From Chryseobacterium gleum (GTDB lineage: Bacteria > Bacteroidota > Bacteroidia > Flavobacteriales_D > Crocinitomicaceae): a DNA stretch of 64,000 bases. The translations under genes and the position numbers were made by a program. The stretch lies in contig CAMDFN010000005.1 of NCBI GenBank assembly GCA_945897565.1, forward strand, positions 1-64,000, given 5' to 3'. The first letter of the stretch is position 1. Every line of letters starts with the position of its first letter. Shown piece after piece: positions 30,607-40,460 of the stretch. The notes below the pieces were generated by a model, which had not been told where the DNA came from, did not search any database, and saw nothing but the letters and a program-made list of their open reading frames with translations.

Positions 30607-32484
30607 GTGCTCGAACTCAAGAAAAATACACCAAGATGGGTAATTGTCGCTTTTGACTTACTGATTCATCTGTTTGCCTTATTTTTTGCCTACTTAATCC
30701 GCTTTGACCTCAAAGCGGATTTTTCATTAATAGCCAACGAATGGGCCATTTTATCGAAATCTATTTGGTATTTCATAGCTGTCAAAATTTCAGTATTTGC
30801 TGCCTTCCAGATCCATCAAGGTATTGTAAGACATAGCTCTACTGCAGATTTTAAACGTATTTTTATGGCTGAAATCACCGCTACATTGCTCTTTATTTTG
30901 GGTAGCATGGTGCGTTTTTATCAGCTCGATGGCCTTTTCTTGTTTCCGAATTCAGTGCTCGTGATGGAGTTTATCTTTAGTACGGCATTTGTTATTTCGG
31001 GGCGTTTTGTTGTCAAACTTCTCTATCTTGAATACACAAGAGATAAGGGAGAAGAAGAAGCAATTCTCATTTTTGGAGCCGGGATTTCTGGCCAACTCAC
31101 CAAGCGCTTGATAGAAAAAGATACCGCCAACTTGCAGCACGTCATTGGTTTTATCGACGATGCCGCTCATTTGAAAGGCAAACGCATTGAAGGTGCTAAA
31201 GTGTATCCACTCACAGCACTCGCCAAGCTCAAAGAAAAATACAAAGTAGCTACACTTGTGATCGCCGTCCAACAGATAGAGCGCAACAAACTACAAGAAC
31301 TTGCAGAAATAGCCCTCGATTTAGGACTGCAGATCAAGCGCGTGCCCGAAGCGCGCGCCTGGGTAAATGGTGCATTTGAAGTGCGCAATCTCAAAAAAAT
31401 CGATATCAACAGTTTGTTGGGCCGGGCAGTTATTGCGCTCAACAATCCCAAACTTGAAAAGCATTTTTTCAATAAGACCATTTTAGTCACTGGCGCGGCA
31501 GGGAGTATCGGCAGCGGATTGGCAACAGCACTTTTACAGTACAAAGTCGCGAAACTCATTTTTCTAGATCAAGCAGAATCTGCACTTTTTGAACTCGAAC
31601 AGCGCTTTAAGCAACACCCCAACTCCGTTCAAATTGAATATGTCATCGGCGATATCTGCGATACACAGCGCATGCAACGGCTTTTTGCCTTGTACCAACC
31701 TCAGATTATCTTTCATGCAGCTGCTTATAAACATGTGCCTTTAATGGAGGCCAACCCTGCGGAGGCCATCAGAAACAACATCGGCGGTACCCAACTCCTT
31801 GCGCAATTAGCCGCGCAACACCAAGCCGAACAATTCATCATGATTTCGACAGACAAGGCCGTCAACCCTACCAATGTTATGGGCGCCTCTAAGCGTGTTG
31901 CCGAAATGTTGGTCAGTGAACTCGATTCCGAACAACAAACCGCTTACATCACCACACGTTTTGGCAATGTTTTGGGTTCAAATGGTTCGGTTATTCCGCT
32001 TTTTGAAAAGCAAATTGCCAATGGTGGGCCAATTACGCTTACCGACGAACGCATCACGCGCTTCTTCATGACGATCCCAGAGGCCTGTCAGCTGGTACTT
32101 GAAGCGGCCACTATGGGCAACGGTGGTGAAATTTTTGTTTTTGACATGGGCGCACCCGTCAAAATCCTGGACTTGGCCAAAAAAATGATCCAACTTTCTG
32201 GACTTCGGCCTTATACCGATATCGATATTCAATTAACGGGCCTGCGACCCGGTGAAAAACTATTTGAAGAAGTATTGGCCAACGCTGAAAATACCATCAC
32301 AACCTATCATCCGCAAATCTTGATCGCACAAACAAGACCAACAAGCCCTGATCAAAACCAACTCATCAAAGAACTCTTGGCAACAGTTGGTCAGCAAGAA
32401 AATGAGGCCAGTGTGCGCCTCATGAAACAAATCGTACCTGAATTTATCTCCAACAACTCCTCTTTTCAAAAACTTGACACATGA
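30607..32484 (+). CDS. polysaccharide biosynthesis protein (CapD/FlaA1-type NDP-sugar epimerase/dehydratase)
   Basis: N-terminal TM region; 'VTGAAGSIGSGLATALL', 'HAAAYKHVPLMEANPAEAIRNNIGGT', 'STDKAVNPTNVMGASKR'; ORF track TTG start at 30592, GTG 30607 equally possible. Confidence 0.9.
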   Translation: MLELKKNTPRWVIVAFDLLIHLFALFFAYLIRFDLKADFSLIANEWAILSKSIWYFIAVKISVFAAFQIHQGIVRHSSTADFKRIFMAEITATLLFILGSMVRFYQLDGLFLFPNSVLVMEFIFSTAFVISGRFVVKLLYLEYTRDKGEEEAILIFGAGISGQLTKRLIEKDTANLQHVIGFIDDAAHLKGKRIEGAKVYPLTALAKLKEKYKVATLVIAVQQIERNKLQELAEIALDLGLQIKRVPEARAWVNGAFEVRNLKKIDINSLLGRAVIALNNPKLEKHFFNKTILVTGAAGSIGSGLATALLQYKVAKLIFLDQAESALFELEQRFKQHPNSVQIEYVIGDICDTQRMQRLFALYQPQIIFHAAAYKHVPLMEANPAEAIRNNIGGTQLLAQLAAQHQAEQFIMISTDKAVNPTNVMGASKRVAEMLVSELDSEQQTAYITTRFGNVLGSNGSVIPLFEKQIANGGPITLTDERITRFFMTIPEACQLVLEAATMGNGGEIFVFDMGAPVKILDLAKKMIQLSGLRPYTDIDIQLTGLRPGEKLFEEVLANAENTITTYHPQILIAQTRPTSPDQNQLIKELLATVGQQENEASVRLMKQIVPEFISNNSSFQKLDT

Positions 32485-32879
32485 TCCAACCCGCAGCCAT
32501 TCAAGTCCGGCTTACTGACATCGATATTTTAGGGCACGTCAACAACTCCATTTATTTGACCTATTTCGAAATGACCCGCATCCATTACTTTGGTCACTTG
32601 GTTGGGCCCGATTGGGATTGGATGGAAAACGGAGTAGTTTTGGTTCAAAATGAGGTAAATTACCACCTCCCTGTCTTTTTATATGACCAACCTGAAATAC
32701 ACATGTTCTGTAACAAAATTGGTCAAAAGAGTTTCACGCTGAGTTACGAACTTTATGTCAAAAACGAACTCAGAACAAGCGGAAGCAGTACACTCGTAGG
32801 TTTCAATTCAAATCAAAAAACAAGTATAGAAATTCCTGAAAAAATGCGTGCGGCGCTTTTACAATTGCCTCAAAAATAA
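32481..32879 (+). CDS. acyl-CoA thioesterase (hotdog fold)
   Basis: 'IQVRLTDIDILGHVNNSIYLTYFEMTRIHYF'. Confidence 0.9.
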   Translation: MIQPAAIQVRLTDIDILGHVNNSIYLTYFEMTRIHYFGHLVGPDWDWMENGVVLVQNEVNYHLPVFLYDQPEIHMFCNKIGQKSFTLSYELYVKNELRTSGSSTLVGFNSNQKTSIEIPEKMRAALLQLPQK

Positions 32880-32889
32880 ATTCAAAACG

Positions 32890-33792
32890 ATGAAGAGCTG
32901 TCTTTTTACTTTGTTGTTGCTATTATGCTTTGGTAACTCTGCTCAGGCACAAGTTCCGGAACCTTGCAAAGCAACTAGGCAAGTTTGCCCCATGAACAAC
33001 GTTAAATTTTGTCATGAGAGCGTGGCTTTTGATGAAGATCACAACCTGTATTTATTGCGCAAAGACTACGCTACACCCTACACAGGCGCATGTGTGAGCT
33101 GTTATCCAAGTTTTGTAATTGAAGAAAAATTGAACTTCAGCAACGGCAGACGCCAAGGAACCGATACCTCCTTTTACAAAAGCGGCTGCTTACAATCGAT
33201 ACAAAGTTATCAGATAGGCCTTCAAGACGGACCAACCTACGTTTATTACGACTCCACCAACCTTGTGCAATATGAAATTTGGTATAAAGGTGGTCAACTT
33301 CATGGGCCTTCTATTCAGTTTAACCTTCATTCAGGGGACACACTCACTTATAAACATTACAAAGGCGGTAAACTAGATGGGCCACAACGCACTTACCTAC
33401 CCAATGGCCAATTAAGAAAAGTGAGCAACTACCTTGAAGGCTTGGCAGAAGGCGCTCAAATCACCTACAATGCGAGTGGGCAAAAAGAAAGTGAACTTTA
33501 TTTCAAAGCAGGCAAGAAACACAGCACCTGGACCTACTATTTTGACAGCGGTAAAACCGCCCGAACCGAAACCTGGAAAGAAGGCAAAAAGAATGGCGTA
33601 TTTCTAAGCTACAACGAATTAGGAAAAATTCTGAGTACCGAAAAATATGCTGCTGGGCTTCCGATAGGCTTGCATCAGACGTTTTACGCCGACGGCAAAC
33701 TCAATTACTCCTGCGCTTACTCCAACAAAGGAGAAAAAATGGAAGAATACGTGATTGACCAATACGGTGTCAAAAAGCAGTTGTTTCCTTAA
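32890..33792 (+). CDS. MORN/YwqK-type repeat exported protein
   Basis: Signal peptide MKSCLFTLLLLLCFGNSAQAQ; 'KHYKGGKLDGPQRTYLPNGQLRKVSNYLEGLAEG' repeats. Confidence 0.75.
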   Translation: MKSCLFTLLLLLCFGNSAQAQVPEPCKATRQVCPMNNVKFCHESVAFDEDHNLYLLRKDYATPYTGACVSCYPSFVIEEKLNFSNGRRQGTDTSFYKSGCLQSIQSYQIGLQDGPTYVYYDSTNLVQYEIWYKGGQLHGPSIQFNLHSGDTLTYKHYKGGKLDGPQRTYLPNGQLRKVSNYLEGLAEGAQITYNASGQKESELYFKAGKKHSTWTYYFDSGKTARTETWKEGKKNGVFLSYNELGKILSTEKYAAGLPIGLHQTFYADGKLNYSCAYSNKGEKMEEYVIDQYGVKKQLFP

Positions 33793-34529
33793 ATCAAACC
33801 GAAGAACAGCAATATGCCCATCAGGAGTAAAGCGACGCCCACAACAACAGAAAGATATTTATGATCTATTTTCTGAATGTATTTCTTTCCGATTAAAGTG
33901 CCAACTAACGCCGACGGAACCCCGAGAAAGATGAAGTAAGAGGGCTCGTAATGAACAAACCAAGAACTTGAAAAATAAACCCCAACTCTAGTTAAATCAA
34001 CTAACAGAGAAATGATTGCTGTTGTGGCGACAAAAACAAGAGGATTGAGCTTCAATTGCGACAAAAATAAGGCCCTCAATGCACCCTGATGACCAGAAAA
34101 ACCGCCAAAAAAACCACTTAGACTGCCTCCAATGCGCAGCGCCCAAGGACCGCGAAGGGGTAATTTCCAATGAAAGAGCTCTAAAAGCGCAAATATCACG
34201 AGAATAATTCCAAAAACGGGCTTCAATTGAGCACCTCTAGAAAATGTTAAATCATTTAGAATGTTCGCGCCTAAAAATGCAAAAATGAGCGCAGGGACAC
34301 CAAAATTTCGAAATAAATGCCAATCTATAGACCGCGCCGTTAGGGCTACTTTTAGGATATTATTGCAAAGATGTACAATGCCCGCCATGAGCACCGCAAG
34401 CGGGGCATCCCAATAAATCATAAATACAGGCACTAATATAGTGTTGAGCCCAAAACCAGTAAAAAAAGTGGCGAGCGCCCCTAAAAAAGGCGCTAAAATT
34501 ACGAGGGCAAACAACAGCAAAACATCCAT
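33789..34529 (-). CDS. sulfite exporter TauE/SafE family protein
   Basis: Polytopic protein; 'FFTGFGLNTILVPVFMIYWDAPLAVLMAGIVHLCNNILK', 'GFFGGFSGHQGALRALFL'. Confidence 0.85.
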   Translation of the reverse strand: MDVLLLFALVILAPFLGALATFFTGFGLNTILVPVFMIYWDAPLAVLMAGIVHLCNNILKVALTARSIDWHLFRNFGVPALIFAFLGANILNDLTFSRGAQLKPVFGIILVIFALLELFHWKLPLRGPWALRIGGSLSGFFGGFSGHQGALRALFLSQLKLNPLVFVATTAIISLLVDLTRVGVYFSSSWFVHYEPSYFIFLGVPSALVGTLIGKKYIQKIDHKYLSVVVGVALLLMGILLFFGLI

Positions 34530-34560
34530 GTGAAGTTGTATTTTTGTCAAAAGTACTAAT

Positions 34561-35577
34561 ATGATTGATTTACGCAGCGATACCGTTACCCAACCATGTG
34601 AAGAGATGCGCTACGCGATGGCAAATGCAGCCGTCGGCGACGACGTTTTCAAAGAAGACCCCACTGTGCTTGCACTTGAAGCGTATGGTGCAAAGCTTTT
34701 TGGAAAAGAGGCTGCGCTCTTTTGCAGTTCGGGAACGCAAACCAATCAAATTGCCATCAATGTACATGTACAACCTGGAGGCGAAGTCATTTGCCATGAA
34801 GAAAGTCATATTTACAAATACGAAGGTGGTGGCATAGCTAAAAATTCGGGGGCATCGGTGCGGCTTTTACCCGGAGACCGCGGCAGGATCACCGCTGATG
34901 CAATTTCCCAATGGATCAATCCGCCGCACGACGTTCATTTTCCGCTCACGCAGCTTGTTTCTTTGGAAGATACTGCCAATCGTGGAGGTGGTGCAGTTTA
35001 TGATATCCAAGCGCTGCAAAGCATCAGTAATTTGTGTAAAGAACTCAAGTTGCCGCTGCACCTAGATGGTGCACGGGTATTCAATGCACTAGCGGTCAAT
35101 CAGATGAGCCCCGCGGCTTATGGCGCATTTTACGATAGTATTTCTGTCTGTTTGTCTAAAGGCCTAGGCGCCCCTGTTGGTTCTTTACTGATTGGTTCTG
35201 CAGCGTTTATTGAAAAGGCCAGACGCGTCAGGAAAGTTTTTGGTGGCGGCATGCGACAAGCCGGCATCATTGCAGCAGGAGGTTTGTATGCACTTCTAAA
35301 CAATGTGGAACGGCTTGGCCACGACCATCTACACGCAAAGCTTTTAGAAGCAGCGCTACTCAAGTGCGCTTGGATTCAAGAAGTAGTGCCCGTGCAAACA
35401 AACATCGTGGTGGCTATCCTCAAAGACCACAGCCAAAGAGACCTCATGCTCGAAAAATTGCAACATCAAGGTATTTTATGCATGGCTTTTGGGCCGGGCA
35501 TGATCAGAATGGTGACGCATTTGAATTTCTCCGCGGATGAATGCGCATTTTGTGTAGAAACCCTGCAAAAAATGTAA
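34561..35577 (+). CDS. threonine aldolase / GntG-type PLP-dependent aldolase
   Basis: 'IDLRSDTVTQPCEEMRYAMANAAVGDDVFKEDPTV', 'LSKGLGAPVGSLLIG'. Confidence 0.95.
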   Translation: MIDLRSDTVTQPCEEMRYAMANAAVGDDVFKEDPTVLALEAYGAKLFGKEAALFCSSGTQTNQIAINVHVQPGGEVICHEESHIYKYEGGGIAKNSGASVRLLPGDRGRITADAISQWINPPHDVHFPLTQLVSLEDTANRGGGAVYDIQALQSISNLCKELKLPLHLDGARVFNALAVNQMSPAAYGAFYDSISVCLSKGLGAPVGSLLIGSAAFIEKARRVRKVFGGGMRQAGIIAAGGLYALLNNVERLGHDHLHAKLLEAALLKCAWIQEVVPVQTNIVVAILKDHSQRDLMLEKLQHQGILCMAFGPGMIRMVTHLNFSADECAFCVETLQKM

Positions 35578-35608
35578 CTTTTTGGACCAAGTTCGTTAAA
35601 CTCAGGTG

Positions 35609-37639
35609 ATGAAATTCGTTACATTCCTTTGTTTACTCTACTTGCTTTGCGCGGTGCCAATGGCCATCGGGCAAACGACAAATTGCAGCACCTCTGACAA
35701 AAAAATCAACAAGGCCATAGAAGAAGCGAACAACGCAACAAATTTTGATGACTTTGTTCAAGGATTGGCCGCGGTAGTTGGCAAGTATCCCAACAATGTA
35801 CAAGCCTACTTTTATTTGGGCCAAATTCATTACCAGCAAGGAATGGGCATGATGCCGGTGAACCGAAACGACGCCGAAAAACTACTCCAAAAAGCGTTGC
35901 TTTTTTACCAAGCGAGTATTCAAAAATGCCCGAGCTTCCATTCAGATGCCTATTACTACGCAGCCCGCCTGCTCTATAACTTTAGTGAAAAAGCAGCAGC
36001 CCTCACCTACTTAGAAACCTTCATGAAGTTTGACTCGCTATACCCTGGTGAGCAAGCAGCCAACTATAACAAATTCAAAGAAGACATCCTTCCTGTATAC
36101 AAGGAATTGCGCTTCCCCAATGACGCGCAACAAAACCCTGTTCCGTTTGAGGTTCAGCGCGTTGCGGGCGTAAGCACCAAACAAGATGAATATTTCCCTA
36201 TGCTGAGCCCAGACAACAGCTTGCTCTTTTTTACCCGAAAAGCCGATAAAACCAATCTTGGTGATATCTCTGGATACGTTCAAGAAGAATTTACCGTAGC
36301 TGAAAGTCAAACACCCCCGCAGTTCAATGTTGGCAAGGCCTTGCCGCATCCTTTCAACGATGGTCAATTTACAAACTACGGATCAGCAAGTTTATCGGCA
36401 GACAACCGAGAACTCGTATTGTGTGCGTGTAAGGCAGAAAAGGTTTACAACAAAGATTACCTAAACTGCGATCTATACAGCAGTAAGTACCAACTCAAGA
36501 AAGGAACTTCAGACCAATACGAATGGACCACACTTGTTAACTTAGGTGTCAATATCAACACCAAAGACGGTTGGGAAGCCCAGCCTTCCTTGTCTGCAGA
36601 TGGGCAAATCCTCTATTTTACAAGTTTGCGCAAGGGCAGCCAAGACAACGATATTTATTATAGCGAAAAACAAGCCGATGGCAGTTGGGGGCTGGCCAAA
36701 TCCTTTGCGCTCGTCAATACCCCGGGCAAAGACAAAAGTCCTTTTTTCCATCAAGATGGCGAAACGTTCTACTTTGTCTCGCAAAGCAGCCGACTCAGAC
36801 CCGGAATGGGAGGACTCGATATTTTTATGATGCGCAAGGAAAGTAATGGTTGGGGCCCAATCCAAAACATAGGCTACCCGATCAATACAACGGCCGATGA
36901 ACTCGGCATATTTGTGTCTACCGACGGCAAACAAGCTTATTTCTCTAGCCAACAAGCCGAAAACTGGGATATCTTCAGTTTTGAACTCCACCAGGCAGCA
37001 CGCCCCAAAGAAACGCGCATCTTGACAGGCAAACTACAAGACATGAATGGAACAAGCGTTGCCGCTGCAAAAATAATAGTGCGCTATGAGGGGCAAGCCG
37101 AAGCACAACAAACAACAAGTACCAATGAAGATGGCAGCTACGCTATTGCCGTGCGCGTGGATCAAAAAATCAGTGTAGAAGCCAGTAAAGAAAACTATAG
37201 TTTTCAAGCGCAAATCATCAGTGAAGCTCAATTGCAAACACGCAATCTAAAAATTGAAACCAGCCCCCTTCAAATTGATTCGCTGCAAGAAGGAAGTGCT
37301 TATGCCATTGAGGCTATTGTTTTTGATACCGATGCCGCTTTATTGAGCACCGATGCGCAATTATTGCTGCAAGGCTTTGCAAGCTACCTCCAATCACAAC
37401 AAACATTGCGCATACAAATCAACGGCCATACCGACGATATCGGCGATGCAGCAAGCAATCAAGTACTTTCAGAACAGCGTGCCAAAGCAGTTGCCGCCCA
37501 TCTAGAAGCACTAGGTGTGGATGCCGACCGGATGCAGTATAAAGGTTTTGGGGAGGTGCAACCGCGTGTGGAAAACAACTCAGCAGCCAACCGCGCGCTC
37601 AATAGAAGAACTGAATTCGAGATCATTTCTATTCGCTAA
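35609..37639 (+). CDS. OmpA family protein with TPR, PD40 beta-propeller and carboxypeptidase-regulatory-like domain (PorE-like architecture)
   Basis: Signal peptide; 'DGWEAQPSLSADGQILYFTSLRKGSQDNDIYYSEKQADGSWG'; 'LQDMNGTSVAAAKIIVRYEG'; 'IQINGHTDDIGDAASNQVLSEQRAKAVAAHLEALGVDADRMQYKGFGEVQPRVENNSAANRALNRRTEF'. Confidence 0.9.
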   Translation: MKFVTFLCLLYLLCAVPMAIGQTTNCSTSDKKINKAIEEANNATNFDDFVQGLAAVVGKYPNNVQAYFYLGQIHYQQGMGMMPVNRNDAEKLLQKALLFYQASIQKCPSFHSDAYYYAARLLYNFSEKAAALTYLETFMKFDSLYPGEQAANYNKFKEDILPVYKELRFPNDAQQNPVPFEVQRVAGVSTKQDEYFPMLSPDNSLLFFTRKADKTNLGDISGYVQEEFTVAESQTPPQFNVGKALPHPFNDGQFTNYGSASLSADNRELVLCACKAEKVYNKDYLNCDLYSSKYQLKKGTSDQYEWTTLVNLGVNINTKDGWEAQPSLSADGQILYFTSLRKGSQDNDIYYSEKQADGSWGLAKSFALVNTPGKDKSPFFHQDGETFYFVSQSSRLRPGMGGLDIFMMRKESNGWGPIQNIGYPINTTADELGIFVSTDGKQAYFSSQQAENWDIFSFELHQAARPKETRILTGKLQDMNGTSVAAAKIIVRYEGQAEAQQTTSTNEDGSYAIAVRVDQKISVEASKENYSFQAQIISEAQLQTRNLKIETSPLQIDSLQEGSAYAIEAIVFDTDAALLSTDAQLLLQGFASYLQSQQTLRIQINGHTDDIGDAASNQVLSEQRAKAVAAHLEALGVDADRMQYKGFGEVQPRVENNSAANRALNRRTEFEIISIR

Positions 37640-37715
37640 GGCCCTTCATTTGATAGCGTTTTCCAACAGCTAACGAACACCATCCATTGAGGAACGCGGT
37701 CTAAAATTTGAGGCA

Positions 37716-37743
37716 TAAAAAAAAGGAGCCAAAGCTCCTTTTC
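37716..37743. terminator. bidirectional Rho-independent terminator
   Basis: AAAAGGAGC-CAAA-GCTCCTTTT between convergent OmpA-family gene and rplS. Confidence 0.75.
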
Positions 37744-37764
37744 AAATATTTGGAATGCGGATTG

Positions 37765-38121
37765 TTATTTTGAAAAGTTCTTTTTCTCGCGGATACGTGC
37801 TGACTTACCAGTGCGCTCACGGAAGTAGAAAATACGTGCTCTGCGCACAGCACCGCGCTTAACGATGGTAATGCTGTCGATGAATGGTGAATGAACTGGT
37901 ATGATACGCTCAACACCGATATTACCCGACATTTTGCGGATAGTGAAAGTTTCGGTTGCTCCGGCACCACGACGTTGTAAGACAACACCTTGGAATTGTT
38001 GGATACGCTCTTTGTTACCCTCTACAATACGGTATGAAACGATAATGGTATCACCTGCTCCGAAAACTGGTAATTCATTTTTGGCGATTAGCTCCTGCTC
38101 GATTTGTTTAATGACGTTCAT
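37765..38121 (-). CDS. rplS: 50S ribosomal protein L19
   Basis: 'FGAGDTIIVSYRIVEGNKERIQQFQGVVLQRRGAGATETFTIRKMSGNIGVERIIPVHSPFIDSI'. Confidence 0.97.
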   Translation of the reverse strand: MNVIKQIEQELIAKNELPVFGAGDTIIVSYRIVEGNKERIQQFQGVVLQRRGAGATETFTIRKMSGNIGVERIIPVHSPFIDSITIVKRGAVRRARIFYFRERTGKSARIREKKNFSK

Positions 38122-38213
38122 CTCTGAAAATTTAGCCCAATTCAACTGAACGGGGGTGCAATATTACAAATTATTTCTGATTCTGAATATAGGACAAGTT
38201 TTTTTTTTGGGCT

Positions 38214-38600
38214 CTAAATGTAAAAAGCCATTAAAAAAAGGATCAGGGCGATGGCAAGGTAGATGAAAATCAATTGAAAGCGCATGCCTTTTTGTTTTGC
38301 ATCGGCTGCTTTATTTTCTACTTCTTGGGCAACGATTTGATCGGCAGAGATGCCAAAAATGGGCATCCAGTCAATGCGGTGCTGGCCAACAAAAAGTTCG
38401 TCACCGATATCGAGAATGCGGGTTTGGCTGTCTGAATGTCCATTCAATTGATATGGCGCTTGGGCTGTTCTGCTCGAAACCCAAACAGAACCGTTTTGAT
38501 CTTGGCAGAGCAACAAATGAAAAGGAGCCCATGCTGAAGTAGCAAACTGAAGATCGTTTTGTGAATCGCTTCCAATACTTATGTAGCGCTTTGCTTTCAT
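38214..38600 (-). CDS. putative degenerate FHA-domain protein with C-terminal TM helix
   Basis: 'RYISIGSDSQNDLQFATSAWAPFHLLL...YQLNG...RILDIGDELFVGQHRI' FHA-like; C-terminal hydrophobic helix. Confidence 0.55.
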   Translation of the reverse strand: MKAKRYISIGSDSQNDLQFATSAWAPFHLLLCQDQNGSVWVSSRTAQAPYQLNGHSDSQTRILDIGDELFVGQHRIDWMPIFGISADQIVAQEVENKAADAKQKGMRFQLIFIYLAIALILFLMAFYI

Positions 38601-38761
38601 AACTGTAAAATTAGCGAAAAAAATGCAGCCTACAGATAGTGCTAACAAGCTGTGAATGAATGATATTGACAGTGAGTTAGTTGAAATGGTTAATAAGTTC
38701 CTTTTGGAAGGCTCTAAAGTATGCTGAACAACATGTAATTTTATAGCTCAATAAAACACTT

Positions 38762-39574
38762 ATGGGTAAAATTATTGCCATTGCCAATCAAAAGGGGGGC
38801 GTCGGAAAAACAACAACAGCCATTAATTTGGGTGGTTGCCTCGGCGTACTCGAATACAAAACCCTCATTGTCGATGCAGACCCACAAGCAAATGCCACTT
38901 CAGGAACAGGTTTTGATCCCAAATCTATCAAAAATATTTACGATTGCTTGGTCAATAACAAGCCTGCACAAGAGGCCATTCTCCAAACCAGTAATCCCAA
39001 TCTTTTTATTCTCCCCTCGCACGTAGACCTCGTTGGCGCGGAGTTAGAAATGATCAACATGCCCAACCGAGAATACTTACTGAGGGCTGCACTCGAGCAA
39101 ATCAAAGACGACTACGACTTCATCCTCATCGATTGCTCACCATCTTTAGGTCTAATTACCGTAAACGCACTTGTTGCCGCCGATTCTGTCATGATTCCCG
39201 TTCAATGCGAGTATTTTGCACTAGAAGGGCTCAGCAAATTGCTCAACACTATTAAAATTGTACAAGGCAGGCTGCATCCGGCATTAGAAATCGAAGGAAT
39301 GGCCCTCACCATGTACGACACCCGTTTGCGCTTGGCCAATCAAGTTGTCGACGAAGTCAAGACACACTTTCAAGAATTGGTTTTTGATACGGTTATCCAT
39401 CGCAATACCACCCTTAGCGAAGCCTCTAGCCACGGCCAAACGGTCATCATGCACGATGCCTCATCTAAAGGCGCCATCAATTACCTTAATTTTGCGCGCG
39501 AACTTTTACAAAAAAACGACCTTACCAAAATCGGAAACGACGACAAAAATATCGATATTGACCATGAGCTCTAA
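38762..39574 (+). CDS. parA: ParA family chromosome partitioning ATPase
   Basis: 'IAIANQKGGVGKTTTAINLG', 'VDADPQANAT', 'LIDCSPSLGLITVNAL'. Confidence 0.97.
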   Translation: MGKIIAIANQKGGVGKTTTAINLGGCLGVLEYKTLIVDADPQANATSGTGFDPKSIKNIYDCLVNNKPAQEAILQTSNPNLFILPSHVDLVGAELEMINMPNREYLLRAALEQIKDDYDFILIDCSPSLGLITVNALVAADSVMIPVQCEYFALEGLSKLLNTIKIVQGRLHPALEIEGMALTMYDTRLRLANQVVDEVKTHFQELVFDTVIHRNTTLSEASSHGQTVIMHDASSKGAINYLNFARELLQKNDLTKIGNDDKNIDIDHEL

Positions 39575-40460
39575 CGCAAAAAAACAACCCGCCTTAGGCC
39601 GTGGCCTCAGTGCACTGCTTCAAAATGCCGAAACAGATATTACTGGCGCCAGCGCGGTTCCTGCCGGTGCGGTTGCGCTCATTTCCATTTCTTTGATTGA
39701 AGCCAACCCCTTTAATCCGCGCACTCATTTTGAGCTTAGCGCTTTGGAAGAACTCAAAACATCTATCCAAACCCACGGAATTATACAACCACTCACAGTG
39801 CGTAAAATGGGCCGCGATCGCTACCAGCTCATTTCGGGTGAACGTCGTTTTAGAGCTGCACAGCTCGCTGGGCTCACTGAAGTCCCGGCCTATGTGCGCA
39901 TCGCCAACGACCAAACCATGCTCGAGATGGCCCTTGTTGAAAACATCCAACGCGAAGACCTCAACGCCATCGAAGTAGCGCTTTCTTACGAACGCTTGCT
40001 CGAGGAATGTAAAGTCACCCAAGAACAACTCTCTGAAAAAGTAGCCAAATCGCGCTCACATATTGCCAATCACTTGCGCTTACTCAAGCTACCCGACGCT
40101 ATTCAAGCTGCTGTTCGCGACAAGCAAGTTACTATGGGCCATGCCAGGGCACTGCTCTCGTTGGCTACAGAAAAACTTCAATTACAGGCCCTTGCACGCA
40201 TCTTAGAAGAACAACTCTCTGTTCGCGAGGTAGAGGCCCTTTCTAAACCAGAAGCGGCCAAAAAAGCGACTCCCTCAATTGCGCACTCAAAAAACAAACC
40301 TAGCCTCACCACGACCGAAAAGCTTTACCTCTCTTACCTCACCGAACAACTCGGCACAAAAGTAAGTATTGACAAAACAACTGAAGGCAAAGGAAAGCTG
40401 ATCGTTCACTTTGATCATGAAGCCGATTTGCAGCGCCTCATAGAAATGCTCAAAAAATGA
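39564..40460 (+). CDS. parB: ParB/RepB/Spo0J family partition protein
   Basis: 'RGLSALLQN', 'NPFNPRTHFELSALEELKTSIQTHGIIQPLTVR', 'YQLISGERRFRAAQLAGL', 'LVENIQREDLNAIE'; ATG at 39564 overlapping parA. Confidence 0.96.
   Translation: MSSNAKKQPALGRGLSALLQNAETDITGASAVPAGAVALISISLIEANPFNPRTHFELSALEELKTSIQTHGIIQPLTVRKMGRDRYQLISGERRFRAAQLAGLTEVPAYVRIANDQTMLEMALVENIQREDLNAIEVALSYERLLEECKVTQEQLSEKVAKSRSHIANHLRLLKLPDAIQAAVRDKQVTMGHARALLSLATEKLQLQALARILEEQLSVREVEALSKPEAAKKATPSIAHSKNKPSLTTTEKLYLSYLTEQLGTKVSIDKTTEGKGKLIVHFDHEADLQRLIEMLKK

Noticed and set aside
30592-30607. TATCTTTG at 30596-30603 as a promoter for the polysaccharide gene
   Set aside because: No TTTG at the -33 spacing and it overlaps the predicted start region, so promoter status is uncertain; it only leaves the start codon ambiguous.
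38128-38213. Possible rplS leader element (AGCCCAA ... TTGGGCT inverted repeat around an A/T tract)
   Set aside because: Arms are short and about 75 bp apart, and one overlaps the end of the upstream gene; no convincing conserved leader structure.
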